From NCBI RefSeq assembly GCF_043290135.1, contig NC_134702.1:191674491-191738490 (forward strand): 64,000 nucleotides of DNA. Reading direction: 5' to 3'. The notes under the pieces were generated by a model, which was given only the letters and a program-made list of their open reading frames with translations, was not told the DNA's origin and made no database searches. The position numbers and the translations under genes are program-made. The stretch comes from Rhipicephalus microplus (taxonomy: Eukaryota; Arthropoda; Arachnida; Ixodida; Ixodidae). Position 1 is the first letter of the stretch; every line of letters begins with the position of its first letter. Shown piece after piece: positions 34,721-45,993 of the stretch.

Positions 34721-36285
34721 AAATAAATCAGTCATGTAGAAAGTGGTGACGCGTATTATTCGCCAACGAGACATTTCTCCTTGTCTAGAGGGTTATCACT
34801 ACACTAGAAACAAAAATAAGCCGAGATGGGCGTAAGCGACTCACCTTCAAGCGCATGCCCCAATGGAGGTTTGAAAAATACTGTTCACTGGGAGTAAAAA
34901 ATTACTCCCTAACAGGATTGAGTTCTAAGCGGATTTAGGGGAGATATTATTTACATTCATCAAGAACTTTTTCAGGCCGATATTGGAATAAATTTTGACA
35001 ACAAAAAAAAAACTCACGTCATCAGCCGTATGATGTACAAGCGTAACTTTATATTAAATACCTTCGAAGTACACAACATTGATTACAGCACATAAACATG
35101 CACACAACGTTCGCGTAATATTACCACCTCACACTGACACAAGTTTTTGTTCGCGCAGCACATCCACGATTCGTCACGGGGAATATATAGGCACCCTATT
35201 TTGACCTTTCGTATAGCTCCAGCGGGACCCCTTTTTTACTGATAGAGAGAAAAAGAGGTATGTTATGAAGAAAGGTAGCAATAAACATACACGGAGCAGA
35301 TATGAATTTTCTTTGGCCTTATGCGAGCACTTCAACACGCATACATTTTATTCTGAACCTGCCTAATATTCAATAGTTTTTAACTGTAGGGAAAGCCAAT
35401 TATCAGTTCTTGCCCCTTTACTTCACAGAGCTGATCACTATGCCGCTTCTCAGCTGAAAAGGGCACGGCGCTACTCAAGAATCGCAGCAGATTAACGCTG
35501 ATACGCAGCAATGCCTAGAAACGGCGCTCTTATTGGCTTTCTCAAGTGAAGGTGAAGCGTTGAGTGAACGGACGTTCTAGAATACGGGGGTAGGCCTTAC
35601 TTAGGAGTATGGCACGGCTGTACGATGAATGACAGCAGGTGATAACAAAATGCTTGCTGCTGTGCAGGTTTTATTCCATAATTTTTCCCCTGCACAGAAG
35701 TATGTGTTCACTATCTATGCAGTTTAAGCTACAGAACGATGAGCTTGAACGAACGAGACGGTTCGCAGTCGCCCATACTTCTGCTAGCATGCATTGCATC
35801 AGCATGCATGCCGTACACCTTTTTTGCGTGTCTCTGCCACGTTCGGCGCTCGCCTTCGCATTAGTCATTTGACAGCTGCACTCGCAAGGTGAAGAGAACT
35901 ATTATTAATTCCAGGAGCCTTCATTTTTTTCTGACAAATACCTTCTTTGACTTGCCGGTGATTGGTGCTGGCTCGTAGAGCTCGCCACAGAAGCTGCCGA
36001 GCAGTGGGAAATCGCTACGACGCTGGTTTGATACCGACGGCATAGCGAGGCCTTCTTACCGGTCAGATGTTGCAGCCGGTGAAATATTGGTGGCACTCTT
36101 AGAAATCACCATCTGTGGAGTCAGGGCGAGCGCGTCGACGGCGCAACTCACACTGGTTGCCGGCCACCCTGCCGTGGTCGAGCGAAGGCGACTTCGTGCC
36201 GCTTCAAAATGTTAGACGGTGAAACTCCAGGAGAATCACTGATGGTCATAACAGCTTAAATTTGTTACCATTAAAATATTCTTGA
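34721..36285. other. no recognised feature
   Basis: Short ORFs only; no LTR, tail or domain that I can name. Confidence 0.45.
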
Positions 36286-36588
36286 TGTACCGAAGCATAG
36301 TGCCGCCAGCTCTGTGCCAGCGTGAAAGAACCTTGGGGGGGATCGACGCGCTCGGTCATCGTGGACTGAGATGGTAGCTTACGGCTGCGGAGCTCCAGGA
36401 CGTTACCCAGCACGTTTCCACCAAATGCAACGAGCAAGGTTGCGTAAAAACACAGGTTATTATTCCAGAAACGTTAGCCGCAACAAGCTGGTACAGTCAG
36501 GAACCCGGCAAGCACGAGCCACACAAGGACGTCAACGTCTTCTTTCACGCTGGCACAGAGCTGGCGCCACTATGCTTCGGTACAGTGA
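36286..36588. mobile_element. inverted pair of gypsy LTR starts with a gag-start relic
   Basis: TGTACCGAAGCATAGTGCCGCCAGC-like sequence at 36287-36336 is the inverted complement of 36541-36588, with very few mismatches. Between them, the minus strand at 36437-36380 has a PBS-like TTTGGTGGAAACGTGCTGGG and a LELRSRKLPSQ gag start, resembling the PBS and gag start of element C (LELRSRTLPAV, 46957). It is therefore a scrambled fragment of a C-like element. Confidence 0.5.
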
Positions 36589-36960
36589 AAATTGTTTCTG
36601 TAACTCGGCCATTTGGAGCGAGGCGTTCAAGGCGTTTTATTGAGGAACGGGACTGATGTACAGCGTGGTAAAACGTTGCAAATACCTTAAAACGTTCACT
36701 CTAAACACCCACCGGTTGTTGCAAATCTTCGCTGCACTGATAATTCCTTTGCGTGTCTACAGATGCTGACATGGTCAGTCACACAAAGTCCTGGTGTTTC
36801 ACACCAACGTGCAAGTAGACGTCCGTACATAAGCATAAACACGCACACCCATGCCCGCACGTCAAGACCAAAAGCTTTAGGTTAATTTGGTTTTCATGGC
36901 GCAAAAGCAGCTAAGGCTATGCTGTGCCAGACACAAGACTTCCAGGAATGGACACTGAAA
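36589..36960. other. no recognised feature
   Basis: A short unique stretch between the LTR relic and the LINE H 3' fragment. Confidence 0.4.
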
Positions 36961-37259
36961 AGATGAGATTTTAAAGCTTATTTAACAGATTACATTCCTT
37001 CAGAAAGTTTAGCAAGTCAGGCAGAGGTACTAGAGGGTCATCTCCTAGGAACAAAGCAAGGTGTAGAGGTACGTGTTGTTTGTATAGCTTGCTGAAATGT
37101 TTTTGTCTCTTTGTTTCAATGGTAGGACATGTGATTAGGATGTGCATGAGTGTTAACGCTTCTTGGCATTTTTCACACGTTGGTTGTTCTTCCTTTGCGA
37201 GTAATAAGTTGTGTGTCAAGTGTGTGTGCCCAATGCGAAGTGTGTGTGCCCAATGCGAT
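36961..37259 (-). pseudogene. I-clade LINE 3' terminal fragment, probably the end of LINE H
   Basis: Minus strand: IGHTHLTHNLL, CEKCQEALTLMHILITC and a leucine-rich C-terminus ending near 36975. This is the terminal Cys/His region that follows RNase H in I-clade LINEs. A 20-bp tandem duplication lies at about 37216-37255. The fragment stops exactly at the LTR of element B. LINE H (49611-54500), same strand and clade, lacks precisely this end. Confidence 0.65.
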
Positions 37260-38395
37260 TGTCACAGAACGAGCACTCAAAATGGGCGCACCGCCAAATT
37301 CTTGCGATAACGCGCCGAAGTGACGCCGCGAGGTCAACGAAAAAAAAGGAAAACAAACAATTAAAGACTCCCCGGGCGCGCGAGCCTCCCCGCGGAAGCG
37401 TGGCTTCGCCGACGAACCTCCTCACCCCACAACGGCGGCCCAGCAAGCACTCGATTTTTCTAGAAGGAAAGGGGCGTGGTCATACCGAGTTGAGTCATCC
37501 TCCGCGGAGGGCATTCCAACCGTCTCGCTCTCCCCCCAGCCTTCGCTACGTATCGCGCCGACGAAATGAAAATGACGAGAACCTTCTGGAAAGTCGCGCG
37601 GAAGAATTTAACCGAGCAACCGAGACGAGAGATCAGGAGAAGACCGAAGTTAACGCCAAAGCACGTAGGGATTCCGCTGTGTAGTCGGCGAAGGTTTTGT
37701 CCGTAGAGACAAGGCAGGAGAAGAAGATGTTTTCCACCTGAGGGGTGACGACTCGAGCTACAGGCAAGAGTGTGTGTTTACCGCTATCGAGCGAAGACGC
37801 GTGGCAACAGCTGCCTGTGTGAATCCGACGTGTTTCCGGCGAAGAAGTTTGAAGCGTGGAGAGAGGCCAATTGAAGACACGAGGTTTCCTGCAAGAGAAA
37901 CTTCGAGGGTGCGGAACGACAACAACGCTAGACTTTGAGTGAGTGATTCTTGGAAGAGTATTATCCAGACTTTTGTTCCAAGAACTTTGGACTGGATAGG
38001 TTTTCTATCTCTTTAGTCTTTAAGTGTCTTGGTTGTTCAATGCATGCGACTGCATTGTAGTGCGTACTGTTGTCTGTGTCCGTTGTTTTGAGTGTGGCTG
38101 ATTGTACTGTGTAGTACGTTGTTTGATTGGTTACGTATTGTATGTAACTATTGTGAAGTGTGCATTCTTGCGTATTGTTTTTGATCTGCCGTTTTTGAGA
38201 ATATAATATTTGTTTCGTTTATCAACTCTCGGCTCTGACTTGTTCTTTGGGCCACAGGCGGCGTCCGCTGACGCGCCAAAAAGGACCACTTCTATATTGT
38301 CCACGCTTTCGTGGTGCGGTTCGGGGGGCCCATACTTCGGCCCTTGGAATTTGCCCGGCGATCGCCTCCCGAATTAACGGCACCTGTGTGTGACA
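37260..38395 (+). repeat. 5' LTR of element B
   Basis: Starts TGTCACAGAACGAGC and ends GTGTGTGACA. Highly similar to 41623-42753 with a few substitutions and small indels (for example a 6-nt extra block near 37567). ORFs inside it are not genes. Confidence 0.88.
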
Positions 38396-38402
38396 ATTAA
38401 TC

Positions 38403-38420
38403 TGGCGTCCGCGACAGGAC
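38403..38420 (+). other. primer binding site of element B
   Basis: TGGCGTCCGCGACAGGAC, 7 nt after the LTR, identical to the PBS of element A on the other strand at 12054-12071. Confidence 0.85.
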
Positions 38421-38596
38421 CTTTTGGTGCACAGTGTGTCCAAAGTAGTGAGAAAGAGCCTCGAGTGTTGATAGTGCTATCAGAACGATTTTGTGTGTTG
38501 TCCAGTGTTCTCGTTAACGAGTGCAGTAGAGTGTTCCAATAGAGTGATTTAGGCAGATACTTTTTACACGCGGCAAGGTTTTATTTGCGAGACAAA

Positions 38597-41228
38597 ATGG
38601 ATCTCGAAAAGTTAGTAGCTCTTGGTGAGAAGATGGGTCTTCTTGGCGCCGAACTACGGAAATGGGTAAGCCAGAAGGAGAAAGAGGCGGTGGAGAGAGA
38701 GAGGTTGGCAGCTGAGAGAGCCAAGGAAGAAAAAAATTCTGCCATATCCACGAACTGAATGATGATGAGTGGGCGAAGCTCCGGAGGTAAACCTGGTAAA
38801 CCATGAATCCTCTGTACATTTTGCCCACTCGATTTTATTACATCGCTCCCCCTAGCGTACGTCGCCGCACTAAATTGAACGATTGCCTTCAACCAATGAC
38901 ACGCGCCATATGTGACATCATTCCTATTTTATAAGATCTCGCGTCTTTCATCAACTACAAGTACCGCTTTCTAGTTTATAACATCTTGCATCTTTTCATC
39001 ATCAGCTACAAGTACCCACATCTAGTAAACACTACAAGAACTAAACGAGAGGTGGCTACATACAGGAGACGGTACCGCCATCTAGTGAACACTGCAAGAA
39101 CTAAACTAGAGGTGGCTACATACAGGGGACGGTACCGCCATCTAGTGAACACTGCAAGAACTAAACTAGAGGTGGCTACATACAGGATACAGGGGACGCA
39201 CAGCCCACGCCCTAAGAAGCTTCGCCCCTAAAAGCAGCTGAGTTGGAACGAGAGAGGTTGGCAGCTGAAAGAGCCAAAGAAGAAAAAGCAGCTGAGTTGG
39301 AGAGAGAAAGGCTGGCTGCTGAAAGGGCGAGAGAAGAAAGAGAAGCAAAGGAGCGACAGCTGAAAGAAGAAAGAGAGGCAAAAGAGCGACAGCTGAAGGA
39401 AGAAAGAGAGCAGCAATTGAAGTTGGAGCTGGAGAGAGAAAAGTTGGCAGCCGAAAGGGCGAGAGAAGAAAGAGAAGCGGAGATGGCTGAAAGGGAACGG
39501 CAGCGGCAGCAAGAGATGGAACTCGAGCGGCTCCGTTTGCAACAGCGAAGCGAAACTCCCGTCCAAGCTAGAGTTGAAAGCAGCGAACGGGAAGATCACG
39601 GCTTCCGCTTGAACCCAAGCAAGCTGCTCGTAGCGTTTGATGAAAGGAAGGACGACCTTGACGCGTACCTTCACCGATTTGAGACGATTGCGAAGAGCCA
39701 GAATTGGCCGGAACATCAATGGGCAACTGCTTTGAGTACTTGCTTGAGTGGTGAAGCGCTCAGTGTGTACGGTAGGCTGACGCCGACTGATGCAGCCAAC
39801 TATGCAAAGGTGAAAGCTGCTTTGCTGAAGCGATTTATATTTACGGTGGAAGGATTCCGAGACTGATTTCGGACAGGAAAGACAGCTGATGGTGAGACGG
39901 CTACGTAGTACGCCGCCCGACTTAGCCATTATTTCGACAGATGGATTGAACTTTCAGGGACAGCGCAGGAGTACGATGAACTTAGAGAGCTCCTAATTAG
40001 AGAACAATTTCTTACTAGTTGCCACCCAAGCCTGTCGCTGTACTTGAAAGAGAGGAAGGCTGAGTCACTTGACGGAATGCTTGAATTGGCTGATCAATTC
40101 TTGGAAGCGCAAGGTGGACCTAATTTGGCCAAGGTCAAGAAGGAGTGTCCCGATGATTCAAAGAAATTGGCTCCCGAAGAAAAGAAGCGTGCACCAGAGA
40201 GCATTCCGCGATGTTTTCTGTGCAACCGAGTGGGTCATCGCGCGAAAAACTGTCGAACGATCTTTACAAGCCCTACGGCAGTAAAATGTTTCAAGTGTGG
40301 TCAGACTGGGCACAAAGCAGACGCTTGTCGGAACGGAGTGAGTCAAACTCACCAGGTATCCTGTGTGCAAGTGGCACCGAAATCTGATAATAATGCCGTC
40401 ACCGATGCATTCGTAGAGTTGAAGAATGGGGAGAAAATTCCTATTGTGGGTGCTGTAATGTCAATACAGCCAACCGGTGTTACGAAGGGAATGCCAACGC
40501 TGCCTGGAAAGGTTGCAGGCAAGAAGATTACGGTTCTAAGAGACACCGGTAGCTCCACGGTTATCGTGCGGAGAAATTTGGTACGGGAAAGTGAGTTAAC
40601 AGGCAAAACGAAACCGGTTTGCCTAATTAACCGTACAGTTCGGATGCTTCCCGAAGCAGAGATTGAGGTGGAAACCCCGTACTTCAGCGGGAAAGTTACC
40701 GCTCTATGTATGACGACCCCCTTTTACGACCTTGTCATCGGGAACATCGACGGGGCGCGAGGACCGAATGATCCGGAATGTTTGGGAGAAGACCCTAAGA
40801 TAGAGCCCTCGCCAACCCAGCGACTGCGAGATACAGTGGAGGAGCAGCCCGTGACGGATCTCACTAGAGCCCAAGGTGAAGCCGCGGCCCAAGAGACAGC
40901 GAATGAGAAGATGATCGTGTTGAATGAGTTCACGGGCCGAGCGACTAGACTTACGTCGGCACGACCTCAACCGACCGACAGTGTAAAGGATACGGAGTTG
41001 GCCAGCCGGGCAAAATGTAGAAACATGATCAAGCTGGTAAATAAACAGACAGGACCCGTCGAATGTTATGACCCGTTAACGGTGTCGGAAGGGACAACGA
41101 TGGCTGAGACGACGCCTCAGATATCGTCGTTGGAAAGGGCTCGCCGAAAAAGAACGTGGAAACACAAGAAGAGATCGAGCGAGCACCGCAAGAAAGGGCG
41201 CAAGCGCCGCTCGGAATGCACCGGATAG
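38597..41228 (+). pseudogene. element B gag-protease polyprotein gene
   Basis: ATG at 38597 (MDLEKLVALGEKMG). A long charged coiled-coil of repeated ERLAAERAKEEK-type units follows (to about 39540), cut by a MITE at 38735-39233. The capsid-like domain (39600-40030) has LDAYLHRFETIAKSQNW and CLSGEALSVYGRL. Two zinc knuckles follow: CFLCNRVGHRAKNC and CFKCGQTGHKADAC. The protease has VLRDTGSSTVIV with an intact D-T-G. The tail of about 150 residues is very basic. Two in-frame stops, TGA at about 39864 and TAG at about 39909, fit single C-to-T changes. The frame is otherwise continuous. Confidence 0.82.
38735..39233. mobile_element. MITE-like element (short copy) inserted in element B gag
   Basis: About 0.5 kb with inverted ends (GTGGGCGAAGCTCC and AAGCTTCGCCCC), related to 21665-22350. 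Contains three tandem copies of a 60-bp unit (39010-39190), two of them nearly identical. It splits a gag Glu/Lys repeat exactly after a run of A, and the coding sequence resumes directly at 39234. Confidence 0.7.
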
Positions 41229-41622
41229 GTGTCGAGGTCGAATCTGAATCTGTTTGGCAGTGCTGAGTGACATATGTTGTGTTAATCTTCTTGTTATCCT
41301 GCGTCACAAGTGTATGTCGAGCGAGTCAAAGTGTTCTGTGCGTTGATGTGAACTAGAGTGTTGTATAATTGTTGTAAAGACAGAACCTTGTACGTTTGTA
41401 TTGTTTGGAATGTGTGATAAAGCGTTGTACTCATGTACCTACGGTTAGATTTCATGTGTGTGAGATTGAATGTAATGTCCAATCGTATTGAGTGATATAT
41501 TGCGAATGTGAAGTGTCATGAGCGACGGATTGTGTTACAGCCTGTGAGAGTGTGTGGTGACTGTTCGCGCTCGTTGTGTGGTTTTTAATATTATGAGATA
41601 ATATTCTTAAAGTGGGGGGCAG

Positions 41623-42753
41623 TGTCACAGAACGAGCGCTCAATATGGGCGCGCCGCCAAATTCTTGCGATAACGCACCGAAGTGACGCCGCGAGGTCAA
41701 CGAAAAAAAAGGAAAACAAACATCTAAAGACTCCCCGGGCGCGCGAGCCTCCCCGCGGAAGCGTGGCTTCGCTGACGAACCTCCTCACCCCACAACGGCG
41801 GCCCAGCAAGCACTCGATTTTTCTAGAAGGAAAGGGACGTGGTCATACCGAGTTGAGTCATCCTCCGCCGAGGGCAATCCAACCGTCTCGCTTTCCCCCA
41901 GCCTTCGCTGCGTATCGCGCCGACGAAATGACGAGAACCTTCTGGAAAGTCGCGCGGAAGGTATTTAACCAAGCAACCGAGACGAGAGATCAGGAGAAGA
42001 CGGAAGTTAACGCCAGAGCGCGTAGGGATTCCGCCGTGTAGTCGGCGAAGGTTTTGTCCGTAGAGACAAAGCAGGAGAAGAAGATGTTTTCCACCTAAGG
42101 GGTGACGACTCGAGCTACAGGCAAGAGTGTGTGTTTACCGCTATCGAGCGAAGACGCGTGGCAACAGCTGCGTGTGTGAAGCCGACGTGTTTTCCGGCGA
42201 AGAAGTTTGAAGCGTGGAGAGAGGCCAATTGAAGACGAGAGGTTTCCTGCAAGAGAAACTTCGAGGGCGCGGAACAAAAACAACGCTGGACTTTGAGTGA
42301 GTGATTCTCGGAAGAGTATCATCCAGACTTTTGTTCCAAAAACTTTGGTCTAGACAGGTTTTCTATCTCTTTAGTCTTTAAGTGTCTTGGTTGTTCAATG
42401 CATGCGACTGCATTGTAGTGCGTATCGTTGTCTGTGTCCGTTGTTTTGAGTGTGGCTGATTGTACTGTGTAGTACGTTGTTTGATTGGTGACGTATTGTA
42501 AGTAACTATTGTGGAGTGTGAATTCTTGTGCATTGTTTTCGATCTGCCGTTTTTGAGAATATAATATTTGTTTCGTTTATCAACTCTCGGCTCTGACTTG
42601 TTCTTTGGGCCACAGCCGGCGTCCGCTGGCGTGCCAAAAAGGACCACTTCTAAATTGTCCACGCTTTCGTGGTGCGGTTCGGGGGGCCCATACTTCGGCC
42701 CTTGGAATTAGCCCGGCGATCGCCTCCCAAATTAACGGGACGTGTGTGTGATA
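41623..42753 (+). repeat. 3' LTR of element B
   Basis: Preceded by the purine run AAAGTGGGGGGCAG. Ends ...GTGTGTGATA, where the last CA of the 5' LTR is TA here. Confidence 0.85.
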
Positions 42754-45700
42754 GTGATAACTTGGAGTGGTGCGATGAATAATATTGCACTCACTGAAAA
42801 GCTCCTGGGCGACTTGCGATAGAAACGCACGCCCACGGTCGCTAAGCAGCTCACGTGGCGCGCCATGGCAAAGGACAAAGCTACGCAAGATGAACAAGGC
42901 GACATCACGAGCAGCAGCAGCTGGCAAAGCGGCGGTTTCAGCGTAACGGGTTAGGTGGTCAACGGCCACAATAATCCGCCGATTTCCCACAGGAGTTCAA
43001 GGTAGTGCGCCGTAGAGGTCGATGCCGATTCTATCAAACGGCCGAACTGGACACGGCAATGGTTGTAATTCGCCAGAGGCATGACAAGTTGTTTTCCGTC
43101 GCTGACACTCAGTGCAGGAGGGTATGTACTTGCGAACGTACGAGTACATTTCACGCTAGAAAAATCGCTGACGAAGCCGGTCGTATGTTTTGAAAACGCC
43201 AGCGTGCGCGTTTTGAGGGTCTGCGCGGAAGTACGCGCCCATGTTGGAGCGCAAATGGCGAGGTATAACAAAAAGCCATTTCCTACCATCCGGCTGATAG
43301 TTGCGACGGTACAACATGGCATCCCGTATTGCATAATGGGGAATTTGCCGACGTAGTGCACGAGGTAGACGCTGGCGTGGTGTCACTGAAGACGAGGAGA
43401 GAACGTCGATGAGCGAGGATATCCAATGGTCCTTGCGTTGTTCCGAAGGCATGTCAGCGGTATCGATGCTGCCGATGGTAGCTTTGGCGAAGGAAACAGG
43501 TGCAACGGCTGAAGGAAGGGGCGAACGAGAAAGAGCATCTGCGTCGGTGTGCTTGCAGCCTGAGCAGTAAACGACGTGAATATCAAATTCCTGTAAACGT
43601 AGCGCCCAATGTCTAAGCCGGCCCGAAGGATCCTTCAATGAAGCGAGCCAACAGAGTGAATGGTGATCTGTAACTACATCAAATGGGCGTCCATATAACT
43701 AAGGAGAAAATTTTTGTAATGCCCAAACAATGGCCAAACAATCCTTTTCGGAAACTGAGTATTTGTGCTCTGCCTTGGTTAGGGTGCGACTGGCATACGC
43801 AACTACATACTCTGAGAAGCCAGGCTTGCATTGAGCAAGGACAGTGCCAAGTCCTATGCCACTGGCATCCGTGTGCACCTCGGTTGGAGCAGTAGGGTCG
43901 AAGTGGCGTAAAATAGGTGGTGAAGTCAGGAGATGGCGTAATGTTGCAAAAGCATCATCGCATGCTGGCGACCAATCAGAGAGGTGTTCATCGCCAGAGA
44001 TCAGCTGTGCCAGTGGTGCGATTATTGAAGCAAAGTTCTTCAGAAAGCGGCGAAAGTACGAGCATAGTCCGACAAAGCTGCCAAGCGCTTTCACGGTTGT
44101 AGGCTTCGGGAACTCAGCGACAGCACGAAGCTTCTCTGGGTCTGGGAGGACGCGCTGTTTTGAGACAACGTGACCAAGTATTGTGAGCTTCCGAGCTCCA
44201 AAGTGGCACTTCTTGGTGTTTAGTTGAAGGCCTGCGCTCGTGAGGCAGCTCAAGACTTCGCTGAGACGATAGAGGTGGCTGTCGAAATCAGGGGAGAAAA
44301 CAACGATATCATCCAAGTAGCATAGGCATGTCTTCCTTTTTAGCCCACGCAAGACGCTATCCATCATCCTTTCGAATGTGGCTGGCGCATTACAAAGACC
44401 GAAGGGCATTACATTAAATTCGTACAGCCCATCGGCCGTCACAAAAGCAGTTTTTGGGCGATCTGATGGTGCCATGGGGACCTGCAAATAACCGGACCGT
44501 AGGTCTAGTGATGAGAAGAATTCAGCGCCTTGCAAGCAGTCCAGGTCATCATCCATGCGCGGCAAAGGGTATACGTCTTTATTCGTGACTTTGTTTAAAC
44601 AGCGGTAATCGACGCGAAAGCGAATCGAGCCGTCTTTTTTCCTCACAAGTACCACAGGTGAAGACCAGGGACTGCTGGACGGCCGAATGAAGCCACGTTG
44701 AAGCATGTCGGCCACTTGCTCGGTGATCACACGACGCTCAACAGGAGATACACCGTAGGGACGCTGTCGCAGCGGCGCTTGGGAGCCGGTGTTAATGTGA
44801 TGGAAAACGGTGTGCGTTCGGCCTAAGGACGTCTGCTGGCAATTGAACGAGCCGCGAAACTGGTGAAGAAGTTCTAGAAGCTTTTTGCGGTGTGGTTCTT
44901 CAAGTTCGCCATCAATTGAGGGGCCAAACAAGCTATTGTTTTCGTGGACAATTGAATGGGCAGATGGTGTCAATGCATCAAGCTCCAAATCACTTTCACC
45001 GTCAAGGTCGAAGATGGAGGAAACGTCTAAGTCTTGGAATGCTCGAATACATTCTCCGCGACGCAAGGTTGTGGGAGACGGCAAGGGATTTGTGACAAAC
45101 AAATTGGTAGCGCCCGCCGAAATCTCTAGAACTGCAAACAGCAACGCGAGGGTCTTGCGACTTTGGAATGTTTGGGAAGGCGTAAACAACACTGCAGGCT
45201 TAGACACATCGGCACGAGATACCGGAACAAAGGCTGCGCTAGTCGGTGGTATGTCGATGTCGTCAGCGACAAACAGCTTGTTCAACGGAAATTCTGGAGA
45301 CGAGGCACACAACGCAGAGAAGGCCACTTCAGAACGAGCACAGTCGATAACCGCATGATTACGATACAGAAAATCCCAGCCGAGGATCACATCATGAGAA
45401 CACGCCTGTAGCACAAGAAATTCAACGGTATACAAAACATCTAGGATGGGAACGCGGGTGGTACAGGCAGCTGATGGTCGAATATGGTGAGCACTGGCAG
45501 TACGGAAGGACAACCCCTTTGGCGTCGTGGCAACCTTCCGAAGCAGGCGGCAAAGTTTTAAATCAATTACTGAAACGGCAGCACCATTGTCCACAAGCGC
45601 AATGGTACGGTAACCATCCACAAAAACGTCGTAAGGTTTGTCGGAGAAATGCGAGGAGTTGATTCTTTCGACGACGACGCAGTTCGTTCCTCCGGAACTG

Positions 45701-45993
45701 CGGAATCTAGTTTTCCGCGTCTGAAGGGCAGGGTCGATGGCGCATAGGCGACAGGGAGCGACGTCGGGGAGATGGAGATCGGTGACTGACTGAGGGAGGG
45801 CGGTCGGGTGAAGAGGATCCTTGTTGACGTGCCGTGTTGTTAAAGCGCCGAGAGTCGTGCGACGATCTTTGCATGGTGTCGCTCTGAACGAGAGGGTGGC
45901 GGCGGCACAAGCGAGCCACATGTCCTGCGTAACCGCAAGAATAGCAAATCGGGTGGTTGTCTGCGGTGCGCCACGGATTCGGAAACGCTGCAA
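42754..45993 (-). pseudogene. element C pol: protease, RT, RNase H, partial integrase
   Basis: One long frame (764 codons, 45993-43699) holds the protease with [11 protein letters not shown] (DNG where DTG is expected, so probably inactive), then RT with [47 protein letters not shown] and catalytic [10 protein letters not shown], then RNase H with [13 protein letters not shown] and [16 protein letters not shown] stop at about 43699 interrupts RNase H. The integrase (about 43400-42754) has CTECQRRK, IGIDLYG and LLSDRGRAF, and ends at HRTTPSYH before the catalytic Glu. Confidence 0.9.

Larger units (their letters stand above)
37260..42753 (+). mobile_element. non-autonomous LTR retrotransposon B (gag-protease only)
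   Basis: LTRs of 1136 bp (37260-38395) and 1131 bp (41623-42753), PBS at 38403-38420, polypurine tract at about 41611-41622. The inside has one gag-protease frame and nothing else: no RT, RNase H or integrase. Flanking pentamers are GCGAT and GTGAT, so a target duplication is imperfect at best. Its gag and protease are homologous to element A. Confidence 0.85.

Noticed and set aside
39010..39190. 60-bp tandem repeats as a CRISPR-like array
   Set aside because: Only three contiguous copies, no spacers, inside a MITE with inverted ends in a eukaryotic genome.
37211..42041. Similar ORFs at 37211-37684 and 41622-42041 looking like a duplicated gene
   Set aside because: They lie in the two LTRs of element B; duplication is due to the LTR pair and there is no coding signal.
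44885..45358. 157-aa plus-strand ORF opposite element C pol
   Set aside because: Antisense of a 764-codon pol frame with intact motifs; no independent evidence.
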